Below are positions 28,739 through 40,269 of a stretch of 64,000 nucleotides of DNA, piece by piece. Position 1 is the stretch's first letter, and the number at the start of each line of letters is the position of its first letter. Location: positions 248,001 through 312,000 of the forward strand of contig NZ_BFBB01000002.1 of assembly GCF_003114855.1 (NCBI RefSeq), read 5' to 3'. The DNA is from Leptospira ryugenii. GTDB taxonomy: Bacteria; Spirochaetota; Leptospiria; Leptospirales; Leptospiraceae. The notes beneath the pieces are model-generated. The model saw nothing but the letters and a program-made list of their open reading frames with translations, ran no database searches and was not told where the DNA came from. The position numbers were made by a program, and so were the translations under genes.

Positions 28739-31700
28739 ATGAGAAATTACAACAGCTTTGAATCAATTACAATCCGATTAGCTTCACCAGAACGTATCAA
28801 AGAATGGTCGTTTGGTGAGGTCAAAAAACCGGAAACTATCAACTATCGTACTCTCAAACCAGAGCGAGATGGTCTCTTTTGTGAAAAAATCTTTGGAACC
28901 ACTAAGGATTGGGAATGTTACTGCGGTAAATTTAAGTCCATACGTTACAAAGGTGTGGTTTGCGACAAATGTGGTGTAGAAGTGACACACTCAAAGGTAA
29001 GAAGAGAGAGAATGGGGCACATTGAACTTGCTGCTCCAGTATCTCATATCTGGTACTACAGATCTGTACCTTCCAGAATGGGGCTTCTCCTCGACATGAC
29101 TATCAACCAGTTGAAGAGTGTATTGTACTTTGAAAAGTATGTAATCATAGAACCAGCTGATTCTGGAAGGAACAGAGGTGAGTTAATTGATGAGGATGAA
29201 TACCACAATTACTTAGATGAATTTGGTGATAAATTTATCGCGGGAATTGGTGGAGATGCCATCAAAGAATTGTTAGCTCGTATCGATGTGGATGCTGAGG
29301 CCCGCGCCATCAGACAAAAAATCCAAGACCGAACAAAGATCTCCGACAAACGAATTTTTAAACGATTAGAAGTATTGGAAGCCTTCCGTGATTCTGGCAA
29401 CCGCCCAGAGTGGATGGTTTTAGATGTAGTTCCGGTGATCCCACCAGAACTACGACCGATGGTCCAATTGGAAGGTGGTCGTTTTGCAACTTCTGACCTA
29501 AACGACTTATATAGACGGGTCATCAACCGAAACAATCGATTGAAACGACTTTTGGCATTAAAAGCGCCTGAAATCATTGTCAGGAACGAAAAACGTATGT
29601 TACAAGAAGCAGTCGATGCTCTCTTTGATAACAGCAGACGTAAACGCACTGTAAAAGGAAAAGGAAATCGCCCTTTAAAATCGATTTCTGATATGCTAAA
29701 AGGAAAACAGGGACGATTCCGTCAAAACCTCCTCGGAAAGAGGGTGGATTACTCAGGTCGTTCTGTGATCGTAGTTGGTCCTGAGCTCAAATACCACCAG
29801 ATGGGCCTACCTAAAAAGATGGCTCTCGAGCTTTTTAAGCCTTTCATCATGAAACGTTTAGTTGATTTGGAATTAGCGCCTAATATCAAATCTGCGAAGA
29901 AAAAGATCGAGGCGGAGGATAAAGAAGTTTTTGATGTTCTTGATACCGTCGTAAGAGAACATCCCGTACTCCTAAACCGAGCCCCTACATTGCACCGACT
30001 TGGAATTCAAGCATTCTTACCTATTCTCGTTGAAGGAAAAGCGATTAAGTTACACCCACTGGTTTGCCACGCATTCAATGCGGACTTCGACGGTGACCAA
30101 ATGGCGATTCACTTACCGCTTTCTCCAAAGGCGCAGTTGGAAACATGGATGCTTATGCTTTCTCCGCATAACATATTAAACCCTGCGAATGGACAGCCAA
30201 TCTGTGGGCCAACACAGGATATCGTTTTGGGGATATATTACTTAACCTCAGAAGTAAAAGACGGAAAAGGCCAAGGTAAATTTTTCACAGGTCTTGAAGA
30301 GATCATGTATGCGATTGAAAGCAAAACAGTTGAAATCAGAGCAAAGATCTCCGTCTTGCATGAAGGTAAAATCATAGAGACCACACCTGGTCGGTTGATC
30401 TTCAATCAGGTTATGCCAAAAGGCTATGTATACGTAAACAGAACTCTTGGTGACAAGGAAACAAACAGAATCATTGCCGATGTGTATGAAAAGTTTGGGG
30501 CCGGTGCCACTGTTGTTATGATCGATGAGATCAAACGTCTTGGCTACAAATACGCAACCTACTTTGCGCCAACCATTTCCATCGAAGACATTCGAGTCTC
30601 TCCTCAAAAGGAAACTCTAGTAACCGATGCGAATAAAGAAGTAGAGAAAGCCGACATGGAATACCGTAAAGGTATCATCACCAACGAAGAACGTTACAAA
30701 AAGGTAATCGAAATTTGGACAAAGACCAATGACCGTATTACTGACGGTATGTTCAAAGAGTTGGAAAAAGACCAAGGTGGATTTAATCCAGTATTCGTAA
30801 TGGCAGCTTCCGGTGCTCGCGGTTCTAAACAGCAGATCCGTCAGCTTGCTGGAATGCGGGGTTTGATGGCAAAACCAAGTGGTGAGATCATCGAGCTTGC
30901 GATTCGATCCAACTTCCGCGAGGGATTGGGAGTATTGGAATTTTTTATCTCTACACATGGTGCGCGAAAAGGTCTTGCCGACACAGCTTTGAAAACTGCA
31001 GATGCTGGTTATTTAACACGTCGTTTGGTGGATATATCCCAAGACGTGATCGTAAGTGAAGACGATTGTGGCACAAAAGAATACATTACTTTAGGAATGG
31101 TTAAAGAAGGGGAAAACGTAATCGTTTCGCTTTCAGATCGTATCTTTGGAAGGTATACTGCGGAAGACTTAATCGACCCAGTGACAGAAAAAGTGGTCTT
31201 CCCGAAAGATACTATGATCACCCGTTCCATCGGACAACAAATTGAAAACTTAGGTTATGATAAGGTAAAGGTTCGTTCACCTCTAACTTGTCGTTCTCGC
31301 CAAGGTATCTGTACAAAATGTTACGGGATGGACATGGCTAGGCTTGTTCCTGCTGAGATTGGGGAAGCCGTGGGAACCATTGCAGCCCAATCCATTGGCC
31401 AACCTGGAACGCAGCTTACTATGAGAACCTTCCACATCGGTGGTGCCGCCTCTGCAACCATCCAAGAAAAGGAGCACAAACTCCCATACCGGTCCTTAGT
31501 AAAATCGGTAAATGGACGAATAGTTACAAATTCGAATGGAGCAAAGGTATTTACTCGTAGAGGAACTATCATAGTCCGACGTTTGGTGCAAGAATTCCAA
31601 ACTGGAAATCTCTCAAATGTGCGCGTTGTAGATGGACAAAGACTAGAAAAAGGTGAAGTGTTTGGAACTCAGCTCACAGAGAATGGGGAACAAATGGTCA

Positions 31701-33055
31701 CTGCTGACCAGTCAGGAACTATCTCACTCCAAGGCACCTTATTGCGAATCTTAGGTGATGATTTTGTCATCCCAGTGAAAGTGGGAACCGTTTTAAAGTG
31801 TGCGGAAAATGACATTGTGGAAGAAAACAAAGCATTAGCAGAGTTTGACCCATACAACGAAGTCGTTATTTCGGAGATTGAAGGAACTGTAGTTTGGGAA
31901 GATTTAGAAGTAGGTAAAAACGTCCGAAGGGACGTAGACCCAAAAACATCCAACATCATCTTAAAAGTTGTGGAGCAGAAAAAAGACCGTTTGGTGCCTA
32001 CACTTACAGTCCAAGGTGCAAGCAATGAAAGTTATTCGGTGCCAGTGGATGCTCTTCTCCAATTCCAGTCCGGCGACAAAGTAAAAGAAGGAGATATCCT
32101 CTTTAAGATCCCATCTGTTGCTGAGAAAACTCGAGATATTACTGGTGGTTTACCTCGAGTCGATGAGTTGTTTGAAGCAAGAAGGCCGAAAGATGCCTGT
32201 ACGCTTGCTGAAATCGATGGAAGGATTGAGGATAGAGGTGAAATCGTAAAAGAGAAGCGTATCCTTTACATCATGCCTGACTCTCCAGACCAAGAAAAAG
32301 TTAAAGTTGCGATTCCAATTGGAAAGCAATTACGAGTACGCCATGGAGACTTCGTAAAAGTTGGTGATCAGATTGATGAAGGGAATTTTGATCCGCATGA
32401 TATCTTAACCATTAAAGGTGCAAATGCACTCCACAACTATATGGTTTCTGAGGTGCAAGAAGTCTACCGCTTACAAGGTGTTCATATCAATGATAAACAC
32501 ATTGAAGTTGTAGTTCGCCAAATGTTAAGAAAGGTGATCATCACAGATAGTGGGGATACTTCTTTTGTGAACCAACAACAAGTGGATCGTTATGTATTCA
32601 ATGAGGAAAATGACCGAGTGATTGCCGAAGGTGGTAGTCCAGCGCAAGCCCAACCAATTTTATTAGGCCTAACAAAAGCTTCCTTGAATACAGAGTCGTA
32701 TTTCTCCGCGGCTTCTTTCCAAGAGACAACCAAAGTTTTAACAGACGCGGCAATCAAAGGAAAGACCGACCAATTGGCAGGATTAAAAGAAAACGTGATC
32801 ATCGGTCACATGATCCCTGCCGGCACAGGGATGAAGAAATACCGAGACATTGAAGTTTTCAAAGACCTTCCTGGTGATTTGGATTGGGATTTGGAAGATG
32901 AAGACGAAGCGGAAGAAGAAATGGTAGAAATTCCAGAATCGACTCCTGTTTCGACAGCAACCCTCACAAGACGTATCGAAGAAGACGATGAGGATGAGGA
33001 CGAATTGGAAGAAGAATCTGATTCGGATGAGGAAGATGAGGACGACGAGGATTAA
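28739..33055 (+). CDS. rpoC: DNA-directed RNA polymerase subunit beta prime, with acidic C-terminal tail
   Basis: A 1438-residue beta prime subunit. The N-terminal zinc ribbon is [19 protein letters not shown]; the catalytic Mg loop NADFDGDQM gives Asp449, Asp451 and Asp453; the trigger-loop region follows at [12 protein letters not shown], and the second zinc site includes [11 protein letters not shown]. After the usual end ([12 protein letters not shown]) the protein carries about 60 extra residues that are almost wholly acidic over the last 25. That tail is unusual and is discussed among the findings. It is co-transcribed with rpoB. Confidence 0.98.
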   Translation: MRNYNSFESITIRLASPERIKEWSFGEVKKPETINYRTLKPERDGLFCEKIFGTTKDWECYCGKFKSIRYKGVVCDKCGVEVTHSKVRRERMGHIELAAPVSHIWYYRSVPSRMGLLLDMTINQLKSVLYFEKYVIIEPADSGRNRGELIDEDEYHNYLDEFGDKFIAGIGGDAIKELLARIDVDAEARAIRQKIQDRTKISDKRIFKRLEVLEAFRDSGNRPEWMVLDVVPVIPPELRPMVQLEGGRFATSDLNDLYRRVINRNNRLKRLLALKAPEIIVRNEKRMLQEAVDALFDNSRRKRTVKGKGNRPLKSISDMLKGKQGRFRQNLLGKRVDYSGRSVIVVGPELKYHQMGLPKKMALELFKPFIMKRLVDLELAPNIKSAKKKIEAEDKEVFDVLDTVVREHPVLLNRAPTLHRLGIQAFLPILVEGKAIKLHPLVCHAFNADFDGDQMAIHLPLSPKAQLETWMLMLSPHNILNPANGQPICGPTQDIVLGIYYLTSEVKDGKGQGKFFTGLEEIMYAIESKTVEIRAKISVLHEGKIIETTPGRLIFNQVMPKGYVYVNRTLGDKETNRIIADVYEKFGAGATVVMIDEIKRLGYKYATYFAPTISIEDIRVSPQKETLVTDANKEVEKADMEYRKGIITNEERYKKVIEIWTKTNDRITDGMFKELEKDQGGFNPVFVMAASGARGSKQQIRQLAGMRGLMAKPSGEIIELAIRSNFREGLGVLEFFISTHGARKGLADTALKTADAGYLTRRLVDISQDVIVSEDDCGTKEYITLGMVKEGENVIVSLSDRIFGRYTAEDLIDPVTEKVVFPKDTMITRSIGQQIENLGYDKVKVRSPLTCRSRQGICTKCYGMDMARLVPAEIGEAVGTIAAQSIGQPGTQLTMRTFHIGGAASATIQEKEHKLPYRSLVKSVNGRIVTNSNGAKVFTRRGTIIVRRLVQEFQTGNLSNVRVVDGQRLEKGEVFGTQLTENGEQMVTADQSGTISLQGTLLRILGDDFVIPVKVGTVLKCAENDIVEENKALAEFDPYNEVVISEIEGTVVWEDLEVGKNVRRDVDPKTSNIILKVVEQKKDRLVPTLTVQGASNESYSVPVDALLQFQSGDKVKEGDILFKIPSVAEKTRDITGGLPRVDELFEARRPKDACTLAEIDGRIEDRGEIVKEKRILYIMPDSPDQEKVKVAIPIGKQLRVRHGDFVKVGDQIDEGNFDPHDILTIKGANALHNYMVSEVQEVYRLQGVHINDKHIEVVVRQMLRKVIITDSGDTSFVNQQQVDRYVFNEENDRVIAEGGSPAQAQPILLGLTKASLNTESYFSAASFQETTKVLTDAAIKGKTDQLAGLKENVIIGHMIPAGTGMKKYRDIEVFKDLPGDLDWDLEDEDEAEEEMVEIPESTPVSTATLTRRIEEDDEDEDELEEESDSDEEDEDDED

Positions 33056-33156
33056 ACCTCGTCTCCAATTTAGCTTTTCGTTTACAAAAGACAGGCTTCT
33101 GGAATTTTGGACGAAAACGCCATAATATTTTAGAGAATAGTGTAAGAAGGAATCTA

Positions 33157-33531
33157 ATGCCTACAATCAATCAGCTCATCCGAAATGGAAGAGACGCACA
33201 AAAAAAGAGAACAAAATCTCCCGCTTTGAAGGCTTGTCCGCAAAGAAGGGGTGTGTGCACACGTGTAATGACCTTTACTCCCAAAAAACCGAACTCAGCT
33301 CTCCGGAAGGTGGCAAGGGTGCGACTGACAACTGGAATCGAGGTGACTGCCTATATTCCGGGAGAGGGTCACAATTTACAAGAGCACAACGTTGTGCTCA
33401 TCCGTGGTGGTAGGGTGAAAGACTTACCAGGGGTTCGATATCACATTGTACGGGGAACTCTAGATACACTTGGAGTGGACAAACGTAGAAAAGGCCGTTC
33501 GAAATACGGCGCTAAGAGACCTAAGGCTTAA
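33157..33531 (+). CDS. rpsL: 30S ribosomal protein S12
   Basis: A 124-residue S12 beginning [11 protein letters not shown], with the decoding-centre loop [17 protein letters not shown] and [25 protein letters not shown]. The Lys equivalents of K43 and K88 in E. coli are intact, so nothing here points to streptomycin resistance. The 100-base gap after rpoC contains no clear terminator. A GAAGGA lies seven bases before the ATG. Confidence 0.98.
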   Translation: MPTINQLIRNGRDAQKKRTKSPALKACPQRRGVCTRVMTFTPKKPNSALRKVARVRLTTGIEVTAYIPGEGHNLQEHNVVLIRGGRVKDLPGVRYHIVRGTLDTLGVDKRRKGRSKYGAKRPKA

Positions 33532-33545
33532 TCGGGAGAAGTAGA

Positions 33546-34019
33546 ATGTCTAGAAGAAGAGGAAAAGTAGACCCAAGACCTATCATAGGTGATGCGAAAT
33601 ACAATGATAAAGTGATTTCCAAATTCATCAATTGTTTGATGGTAGATGGAAAGAAAAGTGTCGCCGAATCTGTGTTCTACGATGCTCTAGAGGTTGTAGG
33701 CAAAAAAACTGGCCAAGACCCATATACTGTGTTCCAAGAAGCCCTCGAGAACGTAAAACCACAGGTAGAAGTCAAGTCACGGAGAGTAGGTGGGGTCACT
33801 TACCAAGTTCCTGTTGAAGTGAGACCAGAACGTCGCTTAGCCTTAGGGATTCGTTGGTTGATTCGCTATAGCCGAGATAGAAATGAGAAGTCTATGAAAA
33901 ACAAACTTGCAGCGGAGTTTATCGAAGCCCAAAAAGGAACTGGCTCTGCAATCAAGAAGAAAGAAGACATCCGAAAGATGGCAGACGCAAACAAGGCCTT
34001 CTCTCATTACCGCTGGTAA
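33546..34019 (+). CDS. rpsG: 30S ribosomal protein S7
   Basis: A 157-residue S7 with the N-terminal [11 protein letters not shown], the [35 protein letters not shown] core and [19 protein letters not shown]7 nucleates assembly of the 30S head and lines the E-site exit path. It ends the str-type pair rpsL-rpsG; a strong terminator follows 28 bases later, unlike in E. coli where fusA and tuf are read through. Confidence 0.97.
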   Translation: MSRRRGKVDPRPIIGDAKYNDKVISKFINCLMVDGKKSVAESVFYDALEVVGKKTGQDPYTVFQEALENVKPQVEVKSRRVGGVTYQVPVEVRPERRLALGIRWLIRYSRDRNEKSMKNKLAAEFIEAQKGTGSAIKKKEDIRKMADANKAFSHYRW

Positions 34020-34046
34020 ACAGCATTTACAAGCAAAGCTGAATCG

Positions 34047-34073
34047 AAAGCCGAGATTCGTCTCGGCTTTTTT
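34047..34073 (+). terminator. Rho-independent terminator after rpsG
   Basis: A perfect nine-base stem AAAGCCGAG/CTCGGCTTT with a six-base loop runs straight into TTT, giving six T in a row. The start codon of the next gene begins seven bases after it. It probably ends most transcripts of the rpoBC-rpsLG operon. Confidence 0.88.
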
Positions 34074-34079
34074 ATTGCC

Positions 34080-35972
34080 ATGAAATACCTCTCTGTTGGA
34101 ATTTTTGCCCATATTGACTCTGGAAAGACGACTCTCACGGAACAGTTGTTATATAAAACAGGAAAAATTTCAGCAGTAGGGTCGATTGAAGATGGTACAA
34201 CCGAATCGGATTCACTTTTAGAGGAGATCAAAAGGGGGATTTCAATCCGATCTACCTTTTACACAATTCCTTGGACTTTCCAAAACGAAACAGTCCATAT
34301 TCAAATCATAGATACCCCTGGACATATAGATTTTCGTAAGCAAGTTACCGATATCCTCCCGGCTATGGATTTAGCATTGGTCCTTCTGGAAGCAGGAACG
34401 CCCGTGCAATCCCAGGCGAGGCTCATGATCGAAGAATGCAGATCATTAAGGACTCCTATTTTATTTTTCTTAAATAAAATAGATAAGACCCAAGATTACT
34501 TAGATAACCTAATCGATTTGGAAGCTATTTTAGAAAAACCTCCTGTGCAGCTATTTGCAATGGAAGGCTCTGATTGGAAAGGCATAGAATCCTTTCCGCG
34601 GAATGCTAAGATTTGGACCGAAGAAAGAGGGGAAGAATTTTGTGCCTGGTCTGATGAAACCCTTGTACAGTATTGGGAGGAAACAACCAACAAAAAGGAT
34701 TTTTCTACAGAGGCTCTTTTCACAGGTCTTTCAGAAAGCCTCCTTTTCCCACTTCTCGCTGGTTCCGCAAAACATGCTATTGGAGTAGATGACCTTCTTG
34801 ATTTTATCGTTAGCTTTGCATTACACAAAAAAAACAGAAACAAAGACCATGGACAATATGTACTCTTTCGTAGAACGGATGTGAAACGGGGGAGATTCTC
34901 CGTAGTGCAAACGAAATCGGCCCTACAGATTCCTTTCCAAATCCAAAACAATAAAACCTGGATTCAAAATGTTTTTACTTACCAGGAGGATGATTGGATT
35001 CCGCTTGTAAGCTTAGAGCCTTCCCAATTGTACATCCTACCTGCTCAGCCTAATCTGATGGCTATCCCTGGGGACTTTTTGCAAGGGGAAACCCAGGTAG
35101 TAGAAAATGCGAAACTTGAGCGATGGCAGGGACAAGTACAGAGCCCTTTCTCTCTGACCCTGGAAGTAGAGTCCAGCTTGGACCAAGATTTTTGGCTAGA
35201 GAAGATACAGGATCTTTGCTGGGAGGATCCGAGTTACCAATTCCACGTCGACCCTGAACTAGGAACTTGGCACTTGAGTGGGCGAGGCGAATTGCACCTA
35301 GAGGTCGCCGTGAAGAGGCTCCAAGAAAATGTCCAAAAAAAATTAACAACTGGCAGTATAAAAATTGCGCGATTTGAGCGGTTTCGAAAACTGTCCCATA
35401 AGGTTGCACTAGAGCATCGAGCCTTCGAAGACTCAAAGTCTAGCGGTTCGCTCGTAGCATTCCTGGAAGATACTGCCGATTTTTCAAAGCAAATTGCCTT
35501 TGAGGTAAGTCTTCCGGAAGAAGTTAAAAACTCGATTGAGACATCTTTTTGGGAAACGTGTTCGCATGGTTTCCATGGGTTTGAGGTTCTGGGGATTCGT
35601 ATGCGGGTCATCCAGTGGTCTGCACCCGCAAGGGGAGAAGAGTTTCTTCCCTCTCTGCTAAAGGTTGCAGTCCATATCGGACTCAAAGATGCCTTCAAAG
35701 AGAACACATATCTGATTGGGCCTCAGATGGATCTAGAGATTCATCTGGATGCAAGTCAGGTGGGTGTAGTTCTTTCAGAATTAAACCGCCGTTCTGCGAA
35801 GGTTCATTCCATCGAGGAAGAACGAGCGGGTAAGAGCCATTTAAAAGCCACAGCATCGGCAGAAAACATGCTTGGCTTTTCAGGGGCTCTTAGAAACATG
35901 ACCAAAGGGATTGGCATTTCTTGGGAAAGGACTGCTTTTACCTCAGAAATTTATGCAGTTCTAAAGGAGTAA
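34080..35972 (+). CDS. TetM-like translational GTPase in the fusA position
   Basis: A 630-residue elongation-factor GTPase. G motifs: AHIDSGKT 10-17, RGIS 52-55, DTPGH 78-82, NKID 132-135, GSAK 228-231. The region after G5 (GSAKHAIGVDDLLDFI) and the overall length match Tet(M)/Tet(O) ribosomal-protection proteins (about 640 residues) better than EF-G (about 700). The domain III block GRGELHLE (401-408) is retained. In domain IV the short loop QWSAPARGEEF (512-522) replaces the EF-G loop that carries the translocation His. It stands where fusA normally lies, between rpsG and tuf, directly behind a terminator and without a visible ribosome binding site. I infer that it is an EF-G-related factor and that true fusA is elsewhere; tetracycline resistance is not shown. 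Confidence 0.82.
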   Translation: MKYLSVGIFAHIDSGKTTLTEQLLYKTGKISAVGSIEDGTTESDSLLEEIKRGISIRSTFYTIPWTFQNETVHIQIIDTPGHIDFRKQVTDILPAMDLALVLLEAGTPVQSQARLMIEECRSLRTPILFFLNKIDKTQDYLDNLIDLEAILEKPPVQLFAMEGSDWKGIESFPRNAKIWTEERGEEFCAWSDETLVQYWEETTNKKDFSTEALFTGLSESLLFPLLAGSAKHAIGVDDLLDFIVSFALHKKNRNKDHGQYVLFRRTDVKRGRFSVVQTKSALQIPFQIQNNKTWIQNVFTYQEDDWIPLVSLEPSQLYILPAQPNLMAIPGDFLQGETQVVENAKLERWQGQVQSPFSLTLEVESSLDQDFWLEKIQDLCWEDPSYQFHVDPELGTWHLSGRGELHLEVAVKRLQENVQKKLTTGSIKIARFERFRKLSHKVALEHRAFEDSKSSGSLVAFLEDTADFSKQIAFEVSLPEEVKNSIETSFWETCSHGFHGFEVLGIRMRVIQWSAPARGEEFLPSLLKVAVHIGLKDAFKENTYLIGPQMDLEIHLDASQVGVVLSELNRRSAKVHSIEEERAGKSHLKATASAENMLGFSGALRNMTKGIGISWERTAFTSEIYAVLKE

Positions 35973-36020
35973 AGAACCCACATCGGGTCAGAGACCACGA
36001 TTGAGGAGTAGATTCTAACA

Positions 36021-37226
36021 ATGGCTAAAGAAAAATTTGACCGTTCAAAACCACACTTAAACATCGGAACAATTGGTCACGTTGACCACGGTAAAACAAC
36101 GCTTACTGCTGCTATCACTACTACACTTGCGAAGCTCGTTGGTGGTAAGAACAAAGCTGTTGCGTATGACCAGATTGATAACGCACCTGAAGAGAAGGCT
36201 CGTGGGATCACTATTGCAACTTCTCACCAAGAATATGAAACTCCTAATCGCCACTATGCGCACGTTGATTGCCCAGGGCACGCTGACTATGTAAAGAACA
36301 TGATCACTGGTGCGGCTCAGATGGATGCGGCGATTCTCGTTGTATCTGCTACTGATGGTGCTATGCCTCAAACCAAAGAACACATCCTTCTTGCAAGACA
36401 GGTGGGTGTTCCTTATATCGTTGTGTATCTTAACAAAGCAGATATGTTAGCTGCTGATGAAAGAGATGACATGATTGAAATGGTAAAAGAGGAAATCAAA
36501 GACCTACTCAATAAATACAATTTCCCTGGTGATAAGACTCCTTTCATCCATGGATCTGCATTAAAAGCTCTTGAGGGAGAAGATTCCGACCTAGGAATGA
36601 AATCCATCCTTAAGCTTATGGAGGCAGTTGATACCTATGTTCCAAACCCACAAAGGATTGTTGATAAGCCTTTCTTGATGCCAGTTGAAGATGTTTTCTC
36701 TATCACTGGTCGAGGAACAGTGGCAACAGGCCGTGTTGAACAAGGTGTTCTCAAAATCAATGATGAAGTTGAAATCGTGGGTATCCGCGATACATCCAAG
36801 ACAGTTGTTACTGGTATAGAAATGTTCCGTAAGTTGTTAGACCAAGCGGAAGCTGGGGACAATATCGGTGCACTTCTTCGTGGAACCAAAAAAGAGGACA
36901 TCGAAAGAGGACAGGTTCTTGCAAAACCAGGAACTATCACTCCTCACAGAAAGTTCAAGGCTGAGGTTTACGTTCTTACGAAAGATGAGGGTGGTCGTCA
37001 CACTCCTTTCTTCAATAACTACCGACCACAGTTCTACTTCAGAACAACCGACATCACCGGAGTTTGTAACTTACCGGGCGGTATGGAAATGGTTATGCCA
37101 GGCGACAACGTGACTATGAGTATCGAGCTCATCCACCCAATCGCGATGGACCAAGGTCTTAAGTTTGCAATCCGGGAAGGTGGAAGAACCATCGGTTCTG
37201 GTGTCGTAGCGGAGATCATTGAGTAA
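36021..37226 (+). CDS. tuf: Elongation factor Tu
   Basis: A 401-residue EF-Tu with [29 protein letters not shown] and the guanine-binding NKAD (the common bacterial form is NKCD). The C-terminal half carries [13 protein letters not shown] and [16 protein letters not shown]. It brings aminoacyl-tRNA to the ribosomal A site. GGAG lies 13 bases before the ATG. rpsJ begins four bases after its stop, so it is translated on the same message as the S10 genes. No second tuf is present in the window. Confidence 0.98.
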   Translation: MAKEKFDRSKPHLNIGTIGHVDHGKTTLTAAITTTLAKLVGGKNKAVAYDQIDNAPEEKARGITIATSHQEYETPNRHYAHVDCPGHADYVKNMITGAAQMDAAILVVSATDGAMPQTKEHILLARQVGVPYIVVYLNKADMLAADERDDMIEMVKEEIKDLLNKYNFPGDKTPFIHGSALKALEGEDSDLGMKSILKLMEAVDTYVPNPQRIVDKPFLMPVEDVFSITGRGTVATGRVEQGVLKINDEVEIVGIRDTSKTVVTGIEMFRKLLDQAEAGDNIGALLRGTKKEDIERGQVLAKPGTITPHRKFKAEVYVLTKDEGGRHTPFFNNYRPQFYFRTTDITGVCNLPGGMEMVMPGDNVTMSIELIHPIAMDQGLKFAIREGGRTIGSGVVAEIIE

Positions 37227-37230
37227 GTCA

Positions 37231-37539
37231 ATGGCAGGCCAAAGAATTCGCGTTAAGTTAAAAGCTTTCGATCATAGGTTGATAGACCAATCAACCTATG
37301 AGATCGTAGCTACAGCGAAGCGGACGGGGGCGACAGTCTCCGGTCCGATCCCGCTTCCTACAAAAAAGGAAATCTACACCGTTTTACGTTCGCCTCACGT
37401 TAATAAGAAAGCACGTGAGCAGTTTGAAATGAGAACTCATAAGAGACTCATAGATATTTTAAATACAAATGAAGATACCGTAGAGGCTTTGATGAAGCTT
37501 CAACTCCCAGCAGGGGTTTCGGTAGACATTAAATCCTAA
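37231..37539 (+). CDS. rpsJ: 30S ribosomal protein S10
   Basis: A 102-residue S10 starting [19 protein letters not shown], with [30 protein letters not shown] choose the ATG at 37231; a TTG four codons upstream would overlap tuf and add nonhomologous residues. S10 lies in the 30S head and also pairs with NusB in antitermination and with the KOW domain of NusG. First gene of the classic S10 run. Confidence 0.97.
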   Translation: MAGQRIRVKLKAFDHRLIDQSTYEIVATAKRTGATVSGPIPLPTKKEIYTVLRSPHVNKKAREQFEMRTHKRLIDILNTNEDTVEALMKLQLPAGVSVDIKS

Positions 37540-37551
37540 GGGATAGGATCC

Positions 37552-38175
37552 ATGGCAAAAGGTTTAATCGGCGAAAAATTGGGCATGGCCCATATATTTA
37601 ATGAGGACGGCAAGATGGTTACAGTTACTATCCTGCGCGTAGGTCCTTGTTTTGTTTCACAGGTAAAAACGACAGGTAAAGACGGATATGATTCTATCCA
37701 ATTAGCCTTCGAGGAAACCAAGGAAACTAAATTGTCAAAAGCGGCTCTTGGCCACCTAAAAAAGGCAAATCTGACCGCAAAGCAACACTTAGCCGAATTT
37801 AAAGGTTTTGAAGCCTTGGAACCAGGTGCTGAATTGAAGCTTTCAGACGTGTTCGCATTGAATGACGTTGTGAAGGTAAGCGGAACCTCAAAAGGGAAGG
37901 GCACCCAGGGTGTTGTAAAGCGTCATGGTTTCGCTGGTGGGCCGGATGCACATGGTTCCAGATTCCAAAGGCACCCGGGTTCAATAGGATCAAATACAAC
38001 TCCAGGCCGTGTCTTTAAAGGCCTAAAGATGGGCGGAAGGACTGGAAATGAAAAGAGTACAGTTCGCAACCTGAAGGTAGTTAAGATTGATGCAGATAGC
38101 AATTTGGTTTTTGTATCAGGTCCAGTTCCTGGTAGAGACAGATCGATCGTAACCATCGAAAAAATTGGTAATTAG
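37552..38175 (+). CDS. rplC: 50S ribosomal protein L3
   Basis: A 207-residue L3: [18 protein letters not shown] at the start, [20 protein letters not shown] and the C-terminal [13 protein letters not shown]3 binds near the peptidyl-transferase centre and is needed early in 50S assembly. Size and order (rpsJ-rplC-rplD) are standard; GGATAGGAT precedes the ATG. Confidence 0.97.
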   Translation: MAKGLIGEKLGMAHIFNEDGKMVTVTILRVGPCFVSQVKTTGKDGYDSIQLAFEETKETKLSKAALGHLKKANLTAKQHLAEFKGFEALEPGAELKLSDVFALNDVVKVSGTSKGKGTQGVVKRHGFAGGPDAHGSRFQRHPGSIGSNTTPGRVFKGLKMGGRTGNEKSTVRNLKVVKIDADSNLVFVSGPVPGRDRSIVTIEKIGN

Positions 38176-38183
38176 GATTATTT

Positions 38184-38819
38184 ATGAAAGCGCGTAAGTA
38201 TAACAAAGAGGGAGTTTTTCAATCCGAGATTGAATTGCCAGCCCACTTATTTGGAACAGGTGTTTCGTTGGGTGCGATTTACGATGCGATAAAAGCAGAG
38301 AACGCAAACCTTAGACAAGGAACCCATTCCACTAAAGACCGATCCGAGGTGAGTGGTGGTGGAAAGAAACCTTGGGCGCAAAAAGGTACAGGTCGAGCAC
38401 GTCAAGGCTCTATCAGAGCCCCACATTTCGTTGGTGGTGGTATCATTCACGGACCAAAGCCTCGTGACTATAGCTCTAACCTTTCTCGTTCCGTAAAGAA
38501 GAAGGCAGTGCAGTCCATCCTCAACAAGAAGGCAGAAGAAAATCGCATATTGATCATTGAAGATGTAGAGCCAAGCGCTTATTCAACCAAAGCCCTCTTC
38601 AGTATTTTCAAAAAAATGGAAATCGCAGACAAGGGAAACATAGGACTCGTTGTTGCAGGTGAGAACCAATTCTTGAAGCGATCTGCAAGAAACATTGAGA
38701 ACCTAAAGTTCGTAAATTCAAAACGAATGGTTTGCAGAGACATACTTTATAACAACAATTTGGTGATATCCGAAAGTGCGCTGAAGGAATTGATCACCCA
38801 ATACGGAAAGCAGGGCTAA
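38184..38819 (+). CDS. rplD: 50S ribosomal protein L4
   Basis: A 211-residue L4. The tunnel-lining loop is present: [20 protein letters not shown] and [18 protein letters not shown]4 narrows the exit tunnel with L22; in E. coli it also represses its own operon, but no matching leader can be judged here. The 3' part has [14 protein letters not shown]. The gene ends four bases before the GTG start of rplW. Confidence 0.97.
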   Translation: MKARKYNKEGVFQSEIELPAHLFGTGVSLGAIYDAIKAENANLRQGTHSTKDRSEVSGGGKKPWAQKGTGRARQGSIRAPHFVGGGIIHGPKPRDYSSNLSRSVKKKAVQSILNKKAEENRILIIEDVEPSAYSTKALFSIFKKMEIADKGNIGLVVAGENQFLKRSARNIENLKFVNSKRMVCRDILYNNNLVISESALKELITQYGKQG

Positions 38820-38823
38820 TCCA

Positions 38824-39129
38824 GTGAACCTACAAAACGTAATACTATCTCCGGTTGTCACAGAAAAATCTCAGGATCTACAGTCCATTGGAGAGCGTTT
38901 GGGAAAAAGAACCGTAAAATACACATTTCGTGTTCACCCGGATGCAAATAAAACTCTAGTGAAGCAGGCCCTGAAGCAAATGTACAACGTTGTTCCTTCT
39001 TCAGTGAACATTTCTGTTTTCAGAGGGAAGATGAAACGGTTTAGAAATATGCCATCGCAGAGACCTCATTACAAGAAGGCAATTGTAACATTCGCAGATG
39101 GCGCGAATTTAGATTTTGCTAAGGTTTAA
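38824..39129 (+). CDS. rplW: 50S ribosomal protein L23
   Basis: A 101-residue L23 starting at [21 protein letters not shown], then [23 protein letters not shown] and an end at [10 protein letters not shown]23 sits at the tunnel exit and docks trigger factor and the signal recognition particle. The GTG start follows the rplD stop by four bases. Confidence 0.96.
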   Translation: MNLQNVILSPVVTEKSQDLQSIGERLGKRTVKYTFRVHPDANKTLVKQALKQMYNVVPSSVNISVFRGKMKRFRNMPSQRPHYKKAIVTFADGANLDFAKV

Positions 39130-39131
39130 TC

Positions 39132-39968
39132 ATGGGAATCAGAAAACTCAAACCAACCACACAAAGTTCTCGTTACTACTCAGTATTAGATTTCAAAGAA
39201 GTAACGGAAACAAGTCCATACAAGCCTTTAACTCGAAATGTAAACTACAAAGCGGGTAGAAGCAATGATGGGCGGATCGCGGTGCGCCGGAAGGGTGGAA
39301 GAAACAAAAGAAAGTTCCGCCTTATTGACTTTAAACGAAATAAAGTAGGGATTCCTGCTACTGTTAAAACCATTGAGTATGACCCAAATCGTTCCGCTTT
39401 CATCGCACTTGTTTGTTATGCTGATGGTGAATATAGATACATTTTAGCTCCAGATGGTTTGAAAGTTGGAGATAAGGTCGTATCTGGTCCGGATGCAGAG
39501 ATCAAATTAGGCAATACCTTGCCTTTGGATAAAATCCCAGCAGGGACTAATGTTCACAACATTGAATTACACTTAGGTAAAGGTGGACAAATTGCACGCA
39601 CTGCTGGATCTTTTGCGGTCATTGCTGCAAAAGATGGTGATTATGTTAGCTTAAAACTGCCTTCCTCTGAAGTAAGGAAGATAAGAAAAGAATGTTCAGC
39701 TACCATTGGTGAGCTTTCCAATAAAGACCATAACCTTGTCATTATTGGAAAAGCAGGTAGAAACCGATGGTTAGGAAAGCGCCCTAAAGTAAGGGGTGTG
39801 GTAATGAACCCAGTTGACCACCCACTCGGTGGTGGAGAGGGAAGGACTTCTGGAGGTAGGCATCCAGTGACTCCTTGGGGTAAGCCAACGAAAGGTTGGA
39901 AGACTCGTAAGACCAAACCTTCCGATCGGTTCATAGTTCAAAGACGTAAGAAAAATAGAAATAGGTAG
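39132..39968 (+). CDS. rplB: 50S ribosomal protein L2
   Basis: A 278-residue L2. Key blocks are [46 protein letters not shown] and the peptidyl-transferase-near [14 protein letters not shown] with its conserved His. L2 bridges the subunits and is essential for 50S assembly. It begins two bases after the rplW stop. Confidence 0.98.
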   Translation: MGIRKLKPTTQSSRYYSVLDFKEVTETSPYKPLTRNVNYKAGRSNDGRIAVRRKGGRNKRKFRLIDFKRNKVGIPATVKTIEYDPNRSAFIALVCYADGEYRYILAPDGLKVGDKVVSGPDAEIKLGNTLPLDKIPAGTNVHNIELHLGKGGQIARTAGSFAVIAAKDGDYVSLKLPSSEVRKIRKECSATIGELSNKDHNLVIIGKAGRNRWLGKRPKVRGVVMNPVDHPLGGGEGRTSGGRHPVTPWGKPTKGWKTRKTKPSDRFIVQRRKKNRNR

Positions 39969-39981
39969 GATCTCATAAACC

Positions 39982-40260
39982 ATGGCTAGAAGTTTAAAGA
40001 AAGGTCCCTTTATCGACGACCACCTCATGAAAAAAATCACCAAGCTAAATGCCGAAGGTAAAAAGAACCCCTTCAAATCTTGGTCAAGAAGAAGCACAAT
40101 CTATCCTGATATGATCGGACATACCGTCATGATTCACAATGGAAAGTCATTCGTTCCTGTTTACATCAACGAAAATATGATTGGGCATAAATTAGGTGAA
40201 TTTGCTCCCACACGAACCTTCAAAGGTCACGGTGGTGACAAGAAAGTGGCTAAGAAATAG
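39982..40260 (+). CDS. rpsS: 30S ribosomal protein S19
   Basis: A 92-residue S19: [18 protein letters not shown], then [24 protein letters not shown] and [11 protein letters not shown]. It forms a complex with S13 in the 30S head. Position between rplB and rplV is conserved. GTAGGAT precedes the ATG. Confidence 0.97.
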   Translation: MARSLKKGPFIDDHLMKKITKLNAEGKKNPFKSWSRRSTIYPDMIGHTVMIHNGKSFVPVYINENMIGHKLGEFAPTRTFKGHGGDKKVAKK

Positions 40261-40269
40261 GAAAGAAGA

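Noticed and set aside
33100..33128. Promoter before rpsL (TAATAT)
   Set aside because: A -10-like hexamer exists, but no -35 lies at 16-18 bases; evidence too weak to list.
34080..35972. Acquired tetracycline-resistance gene
   Set aside because: Base usage looks like the neighbours, no mobile element flanks it, and the sequence diverges from known tet genes; it is treated as a native GTPase with TetM-like form.
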